NCBI GenBank assembly: GCA_963575645.1
Contig: OY754465.1
Location: forward strand, 1,984,001-2,048,000
Direction: 5' to 3'
Length of the DNA stretch: 64,000 bases
DNA from: Xanthostigma xanthostigma
Lineage: Eukaryota; Arthropoda; Insecta; Raphidioptera; Raphidiidae
The notes under the pieces are model-generated. The model saw only the letters and a list, made by a program, of their open reading frames with translations, was not told where the DNA came from and did not search any database. Within the stretch, counting starts at the first letter, position 1; each line of letters begins with the position of its first letter. This document shows, piece after piece, positions 62,902-64,000 of this stretch. A program made the position numbers and the translations under genes.

Positions 62902-64000
62902 GGTCCAGACGGCTTATACTAACAGGAAATGACACGCCGAAGTCACTGAGTCCATCGGTTGCGCTGTACCGCCTACCATTTTGAAGATAGACTAGTTCGA
63001 AGTGCTTTTCTGGAAAGTCTGGAATACGCATCGGATGCAATCAAAATTCGGTGTACTGATAGAAAACGACACGCTGAATTCAATGAGCGTACCCAGAGGT
63101 CTGTATCTATAACCGTTTCGGAGATAGAGACGTTTGAATGTTGCTTCGGTGTTTAAAAACACTTCAAACACCCACTGAAACAAAAGTTGAGCTTATTTTT
63201 GGATTCGGAGTGTCATTTCCTGTTAGTATAAGCCGTCTGGACCTGAAAAGCGAGTTATTGGAAAATCTTGAAAATCGACTAAAAACGCGATTTTTCCCAT
63301 AGTATAGCCTTAGTTTTTTTGTGATTTTTTTAAGACAATTTTGGACAATGTCTCCGATCCGATTCAAATTCGGTAGGCTTATGTAAAATGACACGCTGAA
63401 GTCAGTAAGCCCCTCCGTTGCTTCGTATCACTTACCGTTTCGAAGATAGAGCCGTTCGAAGTGGTTTTCTGGAAAGTCTGGAATACGCATCGGATGCATT
63501 CAAAATTCGTTGTACTGATAGAAAACGACACGCTGAATTCAATGAGCGCACCCGGAGGTCTGTATCTATAACCGTTTCGGAGATAGAGACGTTCGAACGT
63601 CGCTTTGGTGTTTAAAAACACTTTAAATGCCCACCCAACCAAAAGTTGAGCTTATTTTTGGATTCGGAGTGTCATTTCCTGTTTGTATAAGCCGTCTGGA
63701 TCTGAAAAGCGAGTTATTGGAAAATCTTGAAAATCGACTAAAAACGCGATTTTTCCCATAGTATAGCCTTAGTTTTTTTGTGATTTTTTTAAGACAATTT
63801 TGGACAATGTCTCCGATTCGATTCAAATTCGGCAGGCTTATGTAAAATGACACGCTGAAGTCAGTAAGCCCCTCCGTTGCTTCGTATCACTTACCGTTTC
63901 GAAGATAGACCCGAACGAAGTGGTTTTCTGGAAAGTCTGGAATACGCATCGGATGCATTTAAAATTCGGTGTACTGATAGAAAACGACACGCTGAATTCA
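62902..64000. repeat. satellite array, 459-bp monomer, runs off the window
   Basis: CTGGAAAGTCTGGAATACGC occurs at 63010, 63469 and 63928, and AAATGACACG at 62927, 63386 and 63845: a period of exactly 459 bp. Units 2 and 3 are nearly identical; unit 1 is more diverged. The array starts at an inverted junction: 62902-62932 is the reverse complement of part of the monomer (63212-63244). Confidence 0.93.

Overview
The window reads as nuclear DNA from an insect-like arthropod. It is AT-rich and densely packed with small DNA transposons, Helitrons, tRNA-derived SINEs and CR1/Jockey-type LINE tails. Its one recognisable host gene is split by long introns. The repeat types suggest an insect, but the order cannot be settled from sequence alone.

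The host gene is the 3' half of Smg6 (EST1A), the endonuclease of nonsense-mediated mRNA decay. It lies on the + strand in eight exons: 13712-13929, 14599-14672, 16578-16687, 22317-22594, 23865-24077, 39683-39845, 45252-45554 and 48098-48231. All junctions are GT-AG with compatible phases, and together they encode 496 residues before a TGA at 48229-48231. They cover the end of the EST1 helical region, an acidic linker and a complete PIN nuclease domain. The 5' exons were not found and probably lie upstream of the window.

Layout. 1-13700: mobile-element debris (a hAT MITE, a hAT element, a Helitron with a MITE inside its end, two LINE tails, a dimeric tRNA SINE, a 113-bp tandem array). 13700-24080: Smg6 exons 1-5, with introns holding Helitrons, a Harbinger-like MITE, a minisatellite, SINEs, a TTAA element, a foldback repeat and a solo LTR. 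24080-39680: a 15.6-kb intron with a large foldback carrying paired tRNA-like sequences, Helitron copies, Tc1/pogo-type MITEs and SINE/LINE pieces. 39680-48231: the three PIN exons. 48232-59600: palindromic elements, including a TTAA insertion whose empty site survives in the opposite arm. 59602-61802: a pogo/Tigger transposon with perfect termini and a transposase that is intact except for one frameshift. 62900-64000: a 459-bp satellite running off the end.

I see no operons, CRISPR arrays or rRNA. The most informative signals are structural: exact target duplications, nested insertions that date each other, and repeat units shared between distant loci.
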